Source: Ceratorhiza oryzae-sativae (lineage: Eukaryota; Basidiomycota; Agaricomycetes; Cantharellales; Ceratobasidiaceae). From it: 64,000 bases of DNA. The stretch is taken from the NCBI GenBank assembly GCA_030998015.1, contig JARWMV010000236.1, positions 248,001 to 312,000 on the forward strand. The letters are read 5' to 3'. This document shows, piece after piece, positions 10,422 through 22,078 of the stretch. Within the stretch, counting starts at the first letter, position 1, and the number at the start of each line of letters is the position of its first letter. The notes beneath the pieces are model-generated. The model did no database searches. It worked only from the letters and a program-made list of their open reading frames with translations, and had not been told where the DNA came from. The position numbers and the translations under genes were made by a program.

Positions 10422-12056
10422 TCAACGATCAAAAACCTTGCGGTAAAATGACTGCTTCCCAGAATCTGTGGTTTCCAGTGTGCAGTCCAACTCACATGTC
10501 TCCAGCAAAGTCGATTGTACGTCTTCTAGCGTCTTGGGGCCATCACCTTGTGCAATTAAATCGCACCGCTCCATTACAATCCTTCTGGTACTGTGCTGTG
10601 TGACTAGTCTCTTCAACCCATCAAGGGTAACACGACATGAGAGGAAAGTGACAAAGGGCAAACGAGGTGCCAATGATGGGTTGGGTTCTTCTGGGGCCGG
10701 ATTATCCTTGTCCGTGACGACTGAGTTGTACATACCAAACGAATGCAGTACAAGCTCATCCGGACAAGGGAGTGACTGGAGCAGATTTGGCCATGAAGAA
10801 TATGGGTATCCCTCCCCATATAAATGCAATATATGCATGTGGGACCGAGCAAAGAAATTCGATAAGCAGCTGTGAATCTCGTTCGATACTGCTAGCCCAA
10901 TAGTAAGATCCGTTGAGGCGCTGGGAAGCGCAATCAGAGGTAATAGTAGCCGCAGACTGTCCGGCTGAATGAAGAACAAGTTTAGGACCTTGAGTTGAGT
11001 TAATTCGACCGGGGCAGGCGGCTCCCAGTCTTCTGGGCACGTTATTCGTATCCGCCGTAGCTTCAGGGTGACAATATTCGGGTTCGCAGACAGTATGTCA
11101 GCGAGTTGTGGTGCAGAGATAGAAATGTAGTCGCAGGGAACACTTAATCGAAGATCGACGAGTCCGCGCCATGCGGCGCTATCCCAGTCGAACCTGACGT
11201 TCTGCAAATGGAGTTTCGTCACCGAACGCAGAAGTGCCGCCGCGTTCTCGGAACGGCTCATTAGAACTCCGTTTTTGCTTTGCCCGTTGGGAGATAAAAG
11301 CTTGTCGGCTTTTGGTCGATATAATAGCAACGCTCTTGCCAGGCTCGGGTTCCCAAGTTCGAACCACAGATTGAGTATGGTGACGATGAAATAGCGAGAA
11401 TAGCTATAGGATTCCATATCAAGAGTTGCGATACGGTCCATATGTGGTTTGAGCGTGTTTACGGCTCTGATGACCTCAGGCTCAGGAGTAGGTCGGTCGT
11501 CCACTTTGGGATCTGGCTCGTACAAATGCACATGGATTGGGCTATTTCGGGTACGCTCAAGAAGCAGGTTTGTTAGTCTATCAGAGGTTTCTGGCCCAAT
11601 ATCAATATGACTCCATAGTTCGGCCTTGTCCGTTGCGATTTGCCGCCAATATGCGCAGACCCCAGTGAAATTGAAGCACTGTTTGTTATCACGTACACAA
11701 TATGTCTTTGACATAGCGAAAATACTAGCCAAGATCTCTGGCGGAAGCATGTTAATATGGACAAGTTTTGCTGATTTGTTCCGTATTGTTGCGAGCGACA
11801 TACGAGTGGTGAGCAACGCATGCTCTTCGGATGCCAGAGACTCGAGCTCAGAGTTTATCGTAGATAGAACTTCTTCGATTGCTAGTTCGCCGCAGGATCG
11901 ACTGTAAACAGTTCGCAGATTCTTCGATGCTGATAGATATGTTTTTATGGTGCTGGCTAGAAGCGCGCGTGCGTCGCTCCACTCTAACAGAGCCAACTCG
12001 ATCATACTATCAATGGGTTCTGGCGAGATGAACCCGTTAAGGGTATGCGTAGACAT
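10422..12056 (-). CDS. F-box protein, paralogue 2, intact 544 aa
   Basis: This is a single-exon gene starting at 12056. Residues about 1-90 are helical with repeated acidic and serine positions. An F-box follows ('INMLPPEILASIFAMS', then 'CAYWRQIATDKAELWSHI'). The rest is a leucine-rich-like substrate-binding region ending 'VFDR'. It is the same family as the genes at 5801-7458 and 52586-54196 and serves as the intact reference for them. By family knowledge the F-box would bind Skp1 in an SCF E3 ligase, and the C-terminal half would choose the target. The target cannot be inferred. It is convergent with GatB. Confidence 0.85.
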   Translation of the reverse strand: MSTHTLNGFISPEPIDSMIELALLEWSDARALLASTIKTYLSASKNLRTVYSRSCGELAIEEVLSTINSELESLASEEHALLTTRMSLATIRNKSAKLVHINMLPPEILASIFAMSKTYCVRDNKQCFNFTGVCAYWRQIATDKAELWSHIDIGPETSDRLTNLLLERTRNSPIHVHLYEPDPKVDDRPTPEPEVIRAVNTLKPHMDRIATLDMESYSYSRYFIVTILNLWFELGNPSLARALLLYRPKADKLLSPNGQSKNGVLMSRSENAAALLRSVTKLHLQNVRFDWDSAAWRGLVDLRLSVPCDYISISAPQLADILSANPNIVTLKLRRIRITCPEDWEPPAPVELTQLKVLNLFFIQPDSLRLLLPLIALPSASTDLTIGLAVSNEIHSCLSNFFARSHMHILHLYGEGYPYSSWPNLLQSLPCPDELVLHSFGMYNSVVTDKDNPAPEEPNPSLAPRLPFVTFLSCRVTLDGLKRLVTQHSTRRIVMERCDLIAQGDGPKTLEDVQSTLLETCELDCTLETTDSGKQSFYRKVFDR

Positions 12057-14117
12057 CAGGTCGCAGTTTTCAGGCTATTGGATAATATGAAGTGCTGCCG
12101 CCCTCTTTTGAAGAACCCCCGCGAGCGCCGAAAGGGTAGATCGTGTGATGATGGAATGTAACAACCCCTTGGCGCAGTGAAGAGTGGGGCGAACGAATTC
12201 CTGGTGGCCAATAAGGGAAAATTCAAGCTAATGCGTGGTATAGATGCCTCTGAGACGTGAGGTTGAGAAGTCTGGTGTACGAGCGGCTAGGGGCTGATGT
12301 GGGAAGCCACAATTGTATGGCGCTGCCATTTTGATGATATGTGTGGTCATGTTTATAGTTGTATCGGCCGAGCACCTTATAGCGACGTCATTGCGGTCGT
12401 GGTTGGTTCACGACTCCAGCATGCCCGATTGTATTTACAACGTGCTCTTTGCCGTTCCGGTTGAGAGAGATGTTTGAGGTTTACGTATATGTAAACTTTG
12501 GTGTCTGTGTACTGGGGGGTTTGCCACCGCAGGCAAAATTACACCCACAAGTGCTCTCGCTAGCAACAATCCCCTAGTCGGTATCTTTCAAACCTGTTGA
12601 TTTTTGAGCCGCTCTAAATTTTCAGCTCAATAGGGGAAGGTTTGATTTCATAGAACGCATTTTTTACTTGCTTCATTCGCCCACCACACCCTTGATACAT
12701 CGACAGCAACTTTCCACCCCTCCCCTTTGCCCACACTTCCTTAGCAGGGCTACTACCAACCTTCTTGCTCCGCCATACTGAAAACGATAGCAGAACATAA
12801 GTCATCCCTACTCCTCGTTCCTAGTTCTGATTATCCTCCTTTGAAATACAATCCAATGTACCTGGACCGCACTTGTTTGCTTCGCATTTCATCGCCTACT
12901 GTGCTTACTCATGAAGTATAGCAACCCTTCCTACGGCCTCCGATCAAAATATAAGGTCGCTATACACTTCCCTCAATTTGTTACTTCTAATCCCCTGATC
13001 ATACGTATCTGGCTAGCCGTCTGATAAGCCATTGAGGTGCTTGGTGCTCAAAACCCCGGGGGGGGGGGATTGACCCCGCCCGCCAGATCTATGGCAACCA
13101 GATGACCTTCGTCACAGGAGCTACGAATCAGAACAACTACTGGGGTGCTCGAGATGATCATGACTAATGCAGTACCCATCAAGTCAATCCAGATTCAATA
13201 CCGCCAAGTAGCCTCTGTTGTCTGCTTAAATCAAGCTCAATAAATTGTTGTTGGTATATGCGTGGATATACCATATAGTGATCAGTAGCTCCTCCTGGCG
13301 CACTTGTGGCAATGTGCCTGTGTCCCTCATTGGCTGTGGCCTCGACAGCTTTTTATCCCATTTCATTCCCGACACGCTGGACGCTGGTTTATTAATTGGA
13401 GCAAGCGAGAACCAGGCAAATAATCATGAACGGATGATGCTCAACCGGTCCGAGGACGACTGCACCGCTCCTCGTTATCAATCCATCAACTGGCAGCCGC
13501 AGGTAACGTAAGTGGATGTGCACTCGAAGAGAATGCTAGCCAGTTGGAGAAACCAAGTTACTGGGGCCCATAGGACTGCCAATCGAGTAAGCGATACGAC
13601 TCGCAACCTGGCCAAGTGTGGTATGCCATCGGTCATTTTGTCAGACCGTTGTGTTCTATATGTGTTCGGCTGCTATTTTATTAATAACCTAAATCGACGA
13701 TGGTTGGGTCGTTGATTTTTTCCACTTCTCTTTCTCGTAGAGTTCACACTCGATGGGGACTACTTTGACCAGGCTGCCTCTTTCATCTCCTCGATTGATC
13801 TCGGTGTCATTCACGTTAGTTTTTTTTTTCGTACTCTCATCATGCCACTGGAGATGAAGATCAACCAAGCAGCTCGAGGTTCAGTGGATTTGTTGAGTCG
13901 GCAATTTTTTCAGAACGAGATCCCGGTTGATCCACGAGCCTAGTAGATGACTATCGCGGCGAACGTTGTCCTCGTGTCCTGTACCCTGTCGGCAAGGCAA
14001 GGCGCATCTATACGGGTGTAGATCCTAGCTGGGGATACATATAGCCAGGTTCGGACGTATGACGCTGTCCTCTCCATCAGCCTGGACAGAATTCCAACCA
14101 GCCTGGAGCGTCGTACT
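12057..14117. other. Intergenic region with decayed coding-like fragments
   Basis: No intact gene is seen. A G-run lies at about 13064-13072. Plus-strand fragments read like eroded protein: about 13085-13168 ('QIYGNQMTFVTGATNQNNYW'), 13285-13505 ('VPVSLIGCGLDSFLSHF') and 13740-13818 ('FTLDGDYFDQAASFISSIDL'). The last vaguely recalls GH5 glycosidases. They cannot be joined into one model, so a relic gene is only a suggestion. Confidence 0.3.
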
Positions 14118-15363
14118 ATGGGCGTCTTTGCTTACTATGACACCGATGCCAACGCAACGGTCTATCATGTGACACCAGAATCTGAGGTTGCACCATCTAG
14201 TTTGAATTCGGAAATTGATTCTGCAATGTCCACATCAACCATTCAAATCGACGAACTGCCGGGTAAGATGAGCCGGGATGGAAGCGCTAACTATTGACGG
14301 ATGATTCAATTCTCTTCGCAGGATTCTTCGTTCTTCATTACGGCCGCCAGCAGCCAGCGAACAACAACGCCATAAAATGGTTCCCATCTGACAACATCCG
14401 CCGATACATACTTCGGTATCTAGTCATCAGATCTGTGCTTGGTGGTGATTATATTGGTCCAGTGGAGCAGGCACTAGCTCCTATCGAGGGACGAGAGCGG
14501 CACGCGCTGGAGCTAGGGACGAGAACCGGAACTTGGTGAGGTTTATTTGTAGCTTTGAGTTATCTTTCGCTTCAATGACAGTCCGAAATTAATCATTGAA
14601 GGATTCAAGCTATGGTTGCTCGATTTCCTCATGTCCGCTTCTATAGCTTGGATATCATCCCCATGATAGCTCACGCACCATGTCGCAACATCACGTTCGA
14701 GGTATATGACTTCACTGAAGGGCTGATCGTAGAGGGTGAATCTCAAGATGTGGTGTTTTTGAACTTTGTATAGAGATGGTGAGCTATGATACTATTAACC
14801 TGCAGCTACACGCATATAGTCGTTTGGTTTAGGTAAAAGACTACCGGGCTCTTCTCCGTGAAGCGTATCGGGTCCTCCGCCCCAGAGGGGTTATATACAT
14901 ATGTGATTTTAACCCGCAGTTCTGGGATCCCGAAGATGTCACAGCGCACGCCGAGCGCACAAACCCCCAAGGATGCTATTTTTTCGATTTGGTTCGATAC
15001 AGCGTATCAAGCCAAGTTATCGACCCAGACACATATGATAAACTTCCACAATGGCTCGTTCCAGAATCGAACCTATGGCAACAGGGAGAGGCTGGTTTTA
15101 AAACCCTACAGTCCGTTGTGCGAACATTCCCTGTTTATCCGCATGAAGGGTTCTCGTGTATGGAGGAGATCGGAGAAAGGATTTCACCATATCTGATACA
15201 TCTGACTCGCATGTCAATGAAGGATATGTCTGGTCTCGTCAGGGATACCGGCATGGATGACAACGAGGTGGATAACCTGATTCAGGGTGCGCTCAGGGAA
15301 CTGGAACAACATGATAGGTGTGCATTGTGCAAGTTGTACTGTATATACGCCACAAAGCCATAG
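14118..15363 (+). CDS. Class I SAM-dependent methyltransferase, copy A, possible frameshift
   Basis: The exons are 14118-14262, 14322-14535, 14602-14778 and 14833-15363. SAM motif I is 'ALELGTRTGTW'. The acidic loop is 'YSLDIIPM', the strand-4 region 'FEVYDFTEGL' and the post-motif 'LLREAYRVLRPRG'. The family resembles fungal LaeA-like and small-molecule methyltransferases; substrate unknown. Relative to copies B-D, one base is missing in exon 3 near 14769-14771: the paralogues read a leucine codon before 'EM', while this copy reads GTATAG. Using GTATAG at 14768 as the donor instead also restores frame, with exon 3 ending at 14767 and the conserved 'LEM' lost. So the gene may be a pseudogene, a sequencing error, or spliced differently. 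Confidence 0.75.
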
Positions 15364-15975
15364 TAGTGCCCTGGCACTCGCCTCTAATCGAAGTTACGAA
15401 ATTAATCCAAGAGAACCACGCCCAGGAAATCTCTAAGTCAACTTTACGTGTGTCCATATACGCCGTAGCCTGTGCAAGCTACAGGTCTAGCCGCGCAGAC
15501 ATGAATACCGACGTGATCGAAGGTACCGCTAGTAGATAGGCGCTACGCGCCTCCCCCCCCCCCCATTTCTCTCTCCCTCTCTTCCTCTCTGCTTCCATAG
15601 CCCACGCGCCTATCCAGCCCCAAATTAAGCCCGTACGCAAGTACTATTACCCTTCCTGTACTCCTCCTATCTTAGTTTTCCTGATCGCCCGCCCTCGTTG
15701 GACTGGTGGTAAGTTTGGCCACCGACCTGAGCTTGCTCGGCCGGGCCAGTCGTGGCGGCACCGTCCGGGCTCGCGCGGCCGCCCCCGGTTCCCCATAACC
15801 GCCCCTGCCGGTCCTTCCATGCCCTGTACACATGTACTTGATACGTACTAGTATCTACCTCTCCCAATCACGTCAGCACAGGCCAACTGCAAATTCTCAT
15901 TGATATTGACCTGTTCTAATATCTAGTAGCTTGGACATCGTGTCATGTTATGAATGCTTTCTTGAGTCCTAGTTA
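15364..15975. other. Intergenic spacer between convergent genes
   Basis: No gene is seen. A C-run and pyrimidine tract lie at about 15550-15597. The region separates the 3' ends of methyltransferase A and the reductase. Confidence 0.45.
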
Positions 15976-17553
15976 CTAGATATTATACACAATCTTCGAT
16001 GCGCTGACTTTTCCTTCGCGCATATACTGCAGCCCTTCATGCACTGCTTCCAGTCCACCCGACCATAGCTTCACCGGGTTTGGCTTAAGTCTACCAGAAT
16101 TCGCCAAATCTTCCAACTTGGGCATCCAGGATACCATGTGTTGTCGGTCTCCAGCAGACGCGGGAAGTGGAGTTGTGCCCAACGCGAAGTCACGGCCAAA
16201 ACACGTGAAAATAAGTGTAACTGCATGAGTGTGTCAGGTGACCCATCTGGTTTCAACCACCCCGCTACTTACATTGGACCATCACGTCACTTCGTAGAGC
16301 TAAAGCCGCCTGGCTCGGCATCAGCACCGTCAAAAGCCTTCCTGGGATAGCTCCTTCCGGTGTTGGCCCAAAAGACCTGACGCAGATAGTTTGGGAAGAT
16401 TCGTTGCTGATAGTATCCAATGCATATTTGAGTGTGTTTTTGGTCGCACTTTGGATTTGCTCAACAACGTCCGGGGCTTTGTACTACAATCGAATTTTAT
16501 CAATATAATTAACTCTAGAAGGGCCCTCGGTTATCGTTCATACGCACGTCGATGACGATATCCGCTCCTAACGCTTTGAGTAGCTCGGAGTTTTTTGGCG
16601 AAACAGTAGTCACAACTTTGTAGCCCGACAATTTGGCGAGTTGCACAGAATACATGCCAAGAGATGCTGAGTGATATGCGAAGATTTAGTTTTGCGTATC
16701 AATAAGAGAAAATAGCCGACATACTGCTACCGCCATAGATGAGGATCTAACAAAGGCTAGGTTATATGGCTTATGATTAAAATTGAATATGAACCCACCC
16801 ATTCATTTGCGTGGCCTGAGGTGGGGGGGTCGGGGAGACCCAAACGCAGATAGAGTGCTTGGATAGAAGTCCAAAGTCTTAGGTCAAACCGAAATGAGAC
16901 TTGTGAGTTTGATACTCAAGCGATACACACTTACGCACACCCCATGGTGGCTGCCCCTTCAAATGAAAGCACGCTTGGTGAGAACCTCCAAACAAGGTCT
17001 GCTTGCGCCTTGACATATTGGGCAAATGCGCCACGGTCTTTGTAATTACCTAGATGTGACCCACCCCCATGTGTTGGGATCAGAACAACACAAAAAAATA
17101 ATAGAAAAATATACCTCCATGCTCAAGCCCTGCGACTGTATCTCCAATCTTGATCGTCGTGGCTGTATCGGGTCCAATTTTCACGACAACGCCGGAAAAG
17201 TCGCATCCGAGGATGTTTCCAGCACTCCGATACGCTATAATGAACAGTCTGCTGGCACGTTGTTTCTCATGGGCCTCACATACCTTGCGCATTATCTACG
17301 TCTAAGGGAGGAATCATTGAATCTCGTCCAGCACAATACAGACCAGACGATGAAGAGGCTTACACATCCAGTCCGAAGGGTTCTGTGCAATAGAGTGTAC
17401 CTTGACCAATATTTCATTGCTCGAAAGGGCTGGGATTGGAATATCCTCAAGTGCTGCCAACTTTTCCTGAGCCACTTTGAGCTTTAATTCCAATTTTCTT
17501 TTGGAAGAACACTGCTACAAACCACTCACATCTTTGATTACAAGCGCCTTCAT
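15976..17553 (-). CDS. Medium-chain dehydrogenase/reductase, enoyl-reductase/quinone-oxidoreductase type
   Basis: Nine exons on the minus strand (17553-17530, 17460-17364, 17234-17115, 17049-16939, 16857-16799, 16746-16725, 16666-16548, 16483-16273, 16220-15976) give 335 aa with all phases matching. The N-terminal GroES-like domain carries 'NILGCDFSGVVVKIGPD' and 'GAFAQYV'. The Rossmann domain carries 'ILIYGGSTSLGMYSVQLAK', the NADPH-binding turn. The end is 'LEAVHEGLQYMREGKVSA', typical of this fungal MDR subgroup. Structural-zinc cysteines are not evident, as in quinone oxidoreductases and trans-acting enoyl reductases. The product would use NAD(P)H to reduce an activated double bond or quinone; the substrate is unknown. 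The donor of exon 4 is GTGCGT at 16938, not the nearby GTAAGT, because only the former keeps frame. Confidence 0.9.
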
Positions 17554-18611
17554 AGTCTGGGGAAGGTTCTCCATGATGTTTTGAATAGCCCTAAAGTAAC
17601 AAGCTTAGGCGAGTTGTAGGATTGGAGCGTTTTGGTCGCCGTATTATAGGAGACCAGAAGCAAATGAAACACAAGAGGTCTACACGGCGGGCGGGGTTTT
17701 TTGGCCGAGTATGTGGGATACTTGATCCTTATATGGATACTTTCGGGTTATGTCCGAGAGTTCTCGGTGAGTGTCCGAGCCCGCGCCAAATATTGATTCA
17801 CTAAGCCCGTCATTGCCTATAACCGTAGCCAGTATAATCAGCAAAAATAATTCTGCGAAGTGAGAAGACAGCAGGTCACGGCAGAAGGCGTAAGAGTAGA
17901 GATCGATATTTGTTGGGTGATCTTTCAGAGCGGTTATTAGTTCCCGGAGCCCACATGTTCTCTTTCCTCATACGAGCATATCAAAACTAAACGTGAGTCC
18001 GCATGTAGCCTTGCCACCGTGTTCATTCAATCGAGCTGAAATGGCATAGACTCACTTCGCAATAAACCCCATCACGAAGGCAGGACTCCCCACCAGTGTT
18101 GATGTGGAAGGCTCGTGCGAACTCCATAATCCAACTGATTGTTTGACCAAAAGAGCCTATGCACGAGACAACATCTCTACCAGAAATGCGCATATAGCCA
18201 CATTCAGCGCCCGGACAACTCGTTTACAACTCAAACGAGAGGCTGTTGGCGTACCACAGTGGAATCACCGATACCCCTAAAATGACGCCAAAATCAAATT
18301 ATCTCGCGTTGGGAACACAAACACACGTCGAGGCGAATGCGCGGAGTTGAGATTCAGAAATTTCGATCTTAGGAGAGTTGTGTTGAACAAGTGTAGCCGA
18401 AGCTTACTAAATATCGGACCCTGCTAGACCAGGGCTTCTGAATGTGCAGTGGTTTCAAATGGCTAAAGCCCGTACGACTGCAATCTAGTCTGGCGCAAAA
18501 ATTAAAGCTCTGCCACTGGCAAACGCATAGAGACAGCCAAACGAAAAAATCCTTGATCCGAGAATATCTTTTTTACACATATACACACTATTCCTTCAAT
18601 ATCTAACCTCC
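17554..18611. other. Intergenic region, no gene seen
   Basis: This about 1.06-kb stretch contains the reductase promoter side and the GH127 gene 3' side. I found no supported coding or RNA feature. Confidence 0.45.
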
Positions 18612-21475
18612 TTACGAGCCGATAACCGGGAACTCGCTGATACGCAGCTTGGTTGCCTAATCGACCAGATGCTCAGTATTTCCAGGAGACCATTATTTAT
18701 AGTTTCTATACTTACCCCATAGGGAATCAGTGTCAACTTGACCTTTGCTCCGGTGCACGCCGGACTCTGGGGTGGAGAGCTGGCGAACGTAGTTCCAGCG
18801 AGAGACCAATTGACCGGACATCCCATTACGCTAATGCTGAGTGGCGGCGCGCCACTGTCAAAGATGGGCGATTTGAGTGTTATGCCCGAAGCGGGTGGGT
18901 TGAAAGTCAACGTCGAGGGATCAATGGCATAATTCCAACTGCCAGCCGCATCAAACTGGTAGTCCGAGGCACGCGGTTCCGCCTATGGGTAAACGGTATC
19001 AATGAAACGCCACGACAGTGTAATCGGGGCACCAACCGAATAGAGAGTCCTCAACAGCTTTGATTGCCTAGGAATATCGAATGCATAGTTCAACGTCCCA
19101 CGATGCACCGCAATCGATCCGTGCGGGCGAGACTCGGTCCTGATATCCGCCGAGAGTAGGGTGTTAATCACAGTCGTACCCGCCGGCACCGATACCGCCT
19201 GCAGCTTCGTCGTACCATCAGGAGAAAACGCAGTCGCGGCCCCGGATCCGACTTGAATGGTGGCTTTGCTGTTTATCCACGTCGGCACCCGGATATAGAA
19301 CGTGAAAGCCTTGTCAGTGGTAATGGTCGTCTTGATGTTGTCAGCGAAGGGATAGTTGGTGTCCACATTGACCGATACGGTAGCTCCCAAACCAGACAGC
19401 GTGGTCTTGACCGCCATCGGCCCAAAGTAAACCTGAGTGAGCGATTTCCCATCGACAGACGTGACAAATGCGTTGGTGATGAACTTGGGGAAACCCTGTG
19501 GATGGTTAACGGTGCAGCATCTGTGGCCGGAATGTTTAGTCCCATGTATGGTCTATATGCGAGGATACATACGGATAGTTGGGCTCGAGTCCAAACACAT
19601 TCGAGTAAGATCTGGAGGAAGCCATTGAGTACGCATATATACCCAAAAGGGTTGACCTACCCATCGGCTGGGAACGGATTAGGACTCATGTCGCGCACTC
19701 CTACTTGGTTCTGTTGTTGTAAGTATTGATGCGACCACATATCTACACTGATATCAGCATGGGTATACAAAATTGGATATGGCACCACGTACCTCCACTG
19801 AGGGTGGCCGGCAGCGAGTTGTAAGCTTGTCTCTCAGCCTGTAAACTCGTCGTTAGCGGGCTATTCAATCGACCAGTAGCGAAGCACATACCCGTTCAGC
19901 ATATTTTGCCTCTCCGAAGACCTGATACAAATACGAGGACCTGTCATTTCATAATTGAGTCATGTTCCACCAATAAATCGGACACCACGTACGAATACAT
20001 CGATTCCTACATAACCGAATGGCCTTCAGTGTATACCCACTTTCGAACCCCTCAGCCTGCTTACCACAACCAAGCATAGCTCTGTTCTGCATCCACAATC
20101 AATATAAATGGCCGCTCTGATATACCCCGGAATACACTCACCCTCGGATGGCTTCGAGACCAGCGAGATATTCGTCTGCAGCGAATATACCCGAAGGGCG
20201 GCCATGATATTGATACAACCGGTCCCACGCAGAAGACGCATCCGTTTTCTCTATGAAATAGGTCAGCCATATCCTTTCAACTCGTGAACCAAGCTTACCC
20301 GAAGCGTCATGCGTAAAACGATACGACGCAGCAGACGCCTTCAAACCCTCTGCCATATTCACACCTGGAAAAAACCTCCCATCAGACACCAAAAGCAACA
20401 ATCGTACTACTCGGACGCACCATGCCAGTAGATCTTGAAGCTCGTGACAGCCGTAGTCGGGAACTTGGATGCCGAAAACACATCACGCCAGTTGGTCGAC
20501 ACGCTCTTGATGCGTTGCATGGTATCCAACAAGAGGGCTTCTTTACCGTTTGGGTAGTTGTCGTACAACCATTGGAGTGCCATGACATAGTCTTGCCAGC
20601 GTGTACCCTGCGTCCAGTCACCGTATCCCTGTCCGTTTTTGAGCATGGTATTGGACAGGGCAACGAATTTGTGGAACGCAGTGACAAACTACGGAAGATA
20701 GTCAGCAAGCGCTACGAGACGGGGGTTGAAGGATAGTACGTACTCTGTCTCGATACGACGGCTCAGCCTCGACATGCATAATCGCACCAAAGAAGAATGG
20801 ATAACGGCCCCACAAGAAGCGAGGTTGCCACTGGTTATTGGACTCGTTTCCTAGCCAGCCGTCGGCATATTGGGTATCCAAGACATGAGTAAGGAAGTTT
20901 TGGACGGCCGTCTTGAGCCGAGAGTTGTCGGTTATATACGCAAGAGGGACAATTCCGTTCTGTACATGCGTTGGGGTTAGCCGTGGGTCTGGCATGATGA
21001 ATAAGAGGTACTCACATACCAGTACGATCCGGCTGTATCACATGAACTCATTCAGCACAAGCCCAATAAGAGTCAAACTTGCTCACCTTCATTCAAGTTG
21101 GAATAATTCTTGGTTCCACCCGTCCATGATCCTTGGGTGACCCTACGAGCAGAGGCGTTCAGTTCCAGAACGCTTGACCCCCACAAAAGCACTCACAGAG
21201 GATAAAAATTATTCAAATTCCCAGCGAGCCCATTAGCCTGAATGTTCAACTGATTCTGAAGCCACCCAGTCGGCTTGATCTGTCCCAAGGGAAGAGTGTT
21301 ATACACCTTGGGTGAGACTAGGCATAAATCATCAGCAGCCATATACGCGCAAGGTGAAGAACGACATACGTCCAGACGACTGCCTGCGATCAGGAGCAGG
21401 ACCAGTCATAGGTGTCGCGCCCACATGGGTGGCAAGTAGCCAAGTCGAAACCCCCAAACACGAAAAGAGGCGCAT
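18612..21475 (-). CDS. Secreted GH127-type (DUF1680) beta-L-arabinofuranosidase-like glycosidase
   Basis: The start at 21475 encodes a signal peptide ('MRLFSCLGVSTWLLATHVGA'), so the product is probably secreted. Seventeen exons give 673 aa with all phases consistent: 21475-21370, 21317-21197, 21142-21087, 21032-21016, 20959-20744, 20688-20421, 20364-20299, 20250-20142, 20086-20065, 20006-19993, 19940-19892, 19838-19793, 19742-19661, 19611-19573, 19520-18995, 18955-18716 and 18656-18612. Family marks are 'LPLGQIKPTGWLQNQL', 'GSYWYNGIVPLAY', 'DGWLG', 'RGTELCLVVE' and the paired cysteines of 'CCTVNHPQGFPKF', which correspond to the metal-binding cysteines near the GH127 active site. Exon 15/16 is the weak point: 18994-18956 is either a very short 39-nt intron or coding with an in-frame TAG (18985-18983). 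The role is probably hydrolysis of plant or fungal arabinose-containing glycans; the exact substrate is inferred only from the family. Confidence 0.88.
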
Positions 21476-22078
21476 TATTCTGAACGGATACCCTCTCCCC
21501 CTAATCCACTGTTGGGCTCATTTTTATACATCCAAGGTCCCCCCCCCCGGGCCGAGTGACTCCATCCAGTCAACTCGTTCGGAGAGTAGTTGCAAAACAA
21601 GATTCGTCGCCGACGGGTCAACTGTCCTGCCGAAGTTCGACGGACAGATGGGGCATGCTAAGAATACATTGCACTCGTTCGAAGAAGTTTGGGTCTTGGC
21701 TCCGGTTAGGCAACGGGCAAAGAGAGAAGGGAGAAGCTCGAGTCATGCGGTTGGGCGTATGACAGTGGTCGAATCACCGATATTGCGTTGGGTTGTGTGC
21801 GGGCATACTCGGGCCGCATTTCTGGCGAGTGTATAGACAGTTCGGATGATTAGTGGTAAGAGTGATGCGAGTAGTCACATTCGAAGCCAATATGATCCAC
21901 GTGACATCATCAACCAGTGGATCATGATCCAAACAAACCCCGCCAAATGATAAGCACCGACGGACTCCCAAATCAGGCAAAAAAGAAGTTCATCAAAACA
22001 GTCCATTGCATATCAAACATCGATACAACTACAAAAAAAAAGCTATACAACCTAAAACATAATTGCGCCCAAAAAAAA
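21476..22078. other. Intergenic region, no gene seen
   Basis: This lies between the start of the GH127-type gene and the end of the F-box/WD-like gene. A C-run lies at about 21541-21548 and an A-run at about 22032-22040. Nothing else is recognised. Confidence 0.45.

Noticed and set aside
14118..21475. A secondary-metabolite cluster (methyltransferase, enoyl-reductase-like MDR, glycosidase)
   Set aside because: No polyketide synthase, peptide synthetase or terpene synthase is present; the genes show no shared orientation or other evidence of joint function.
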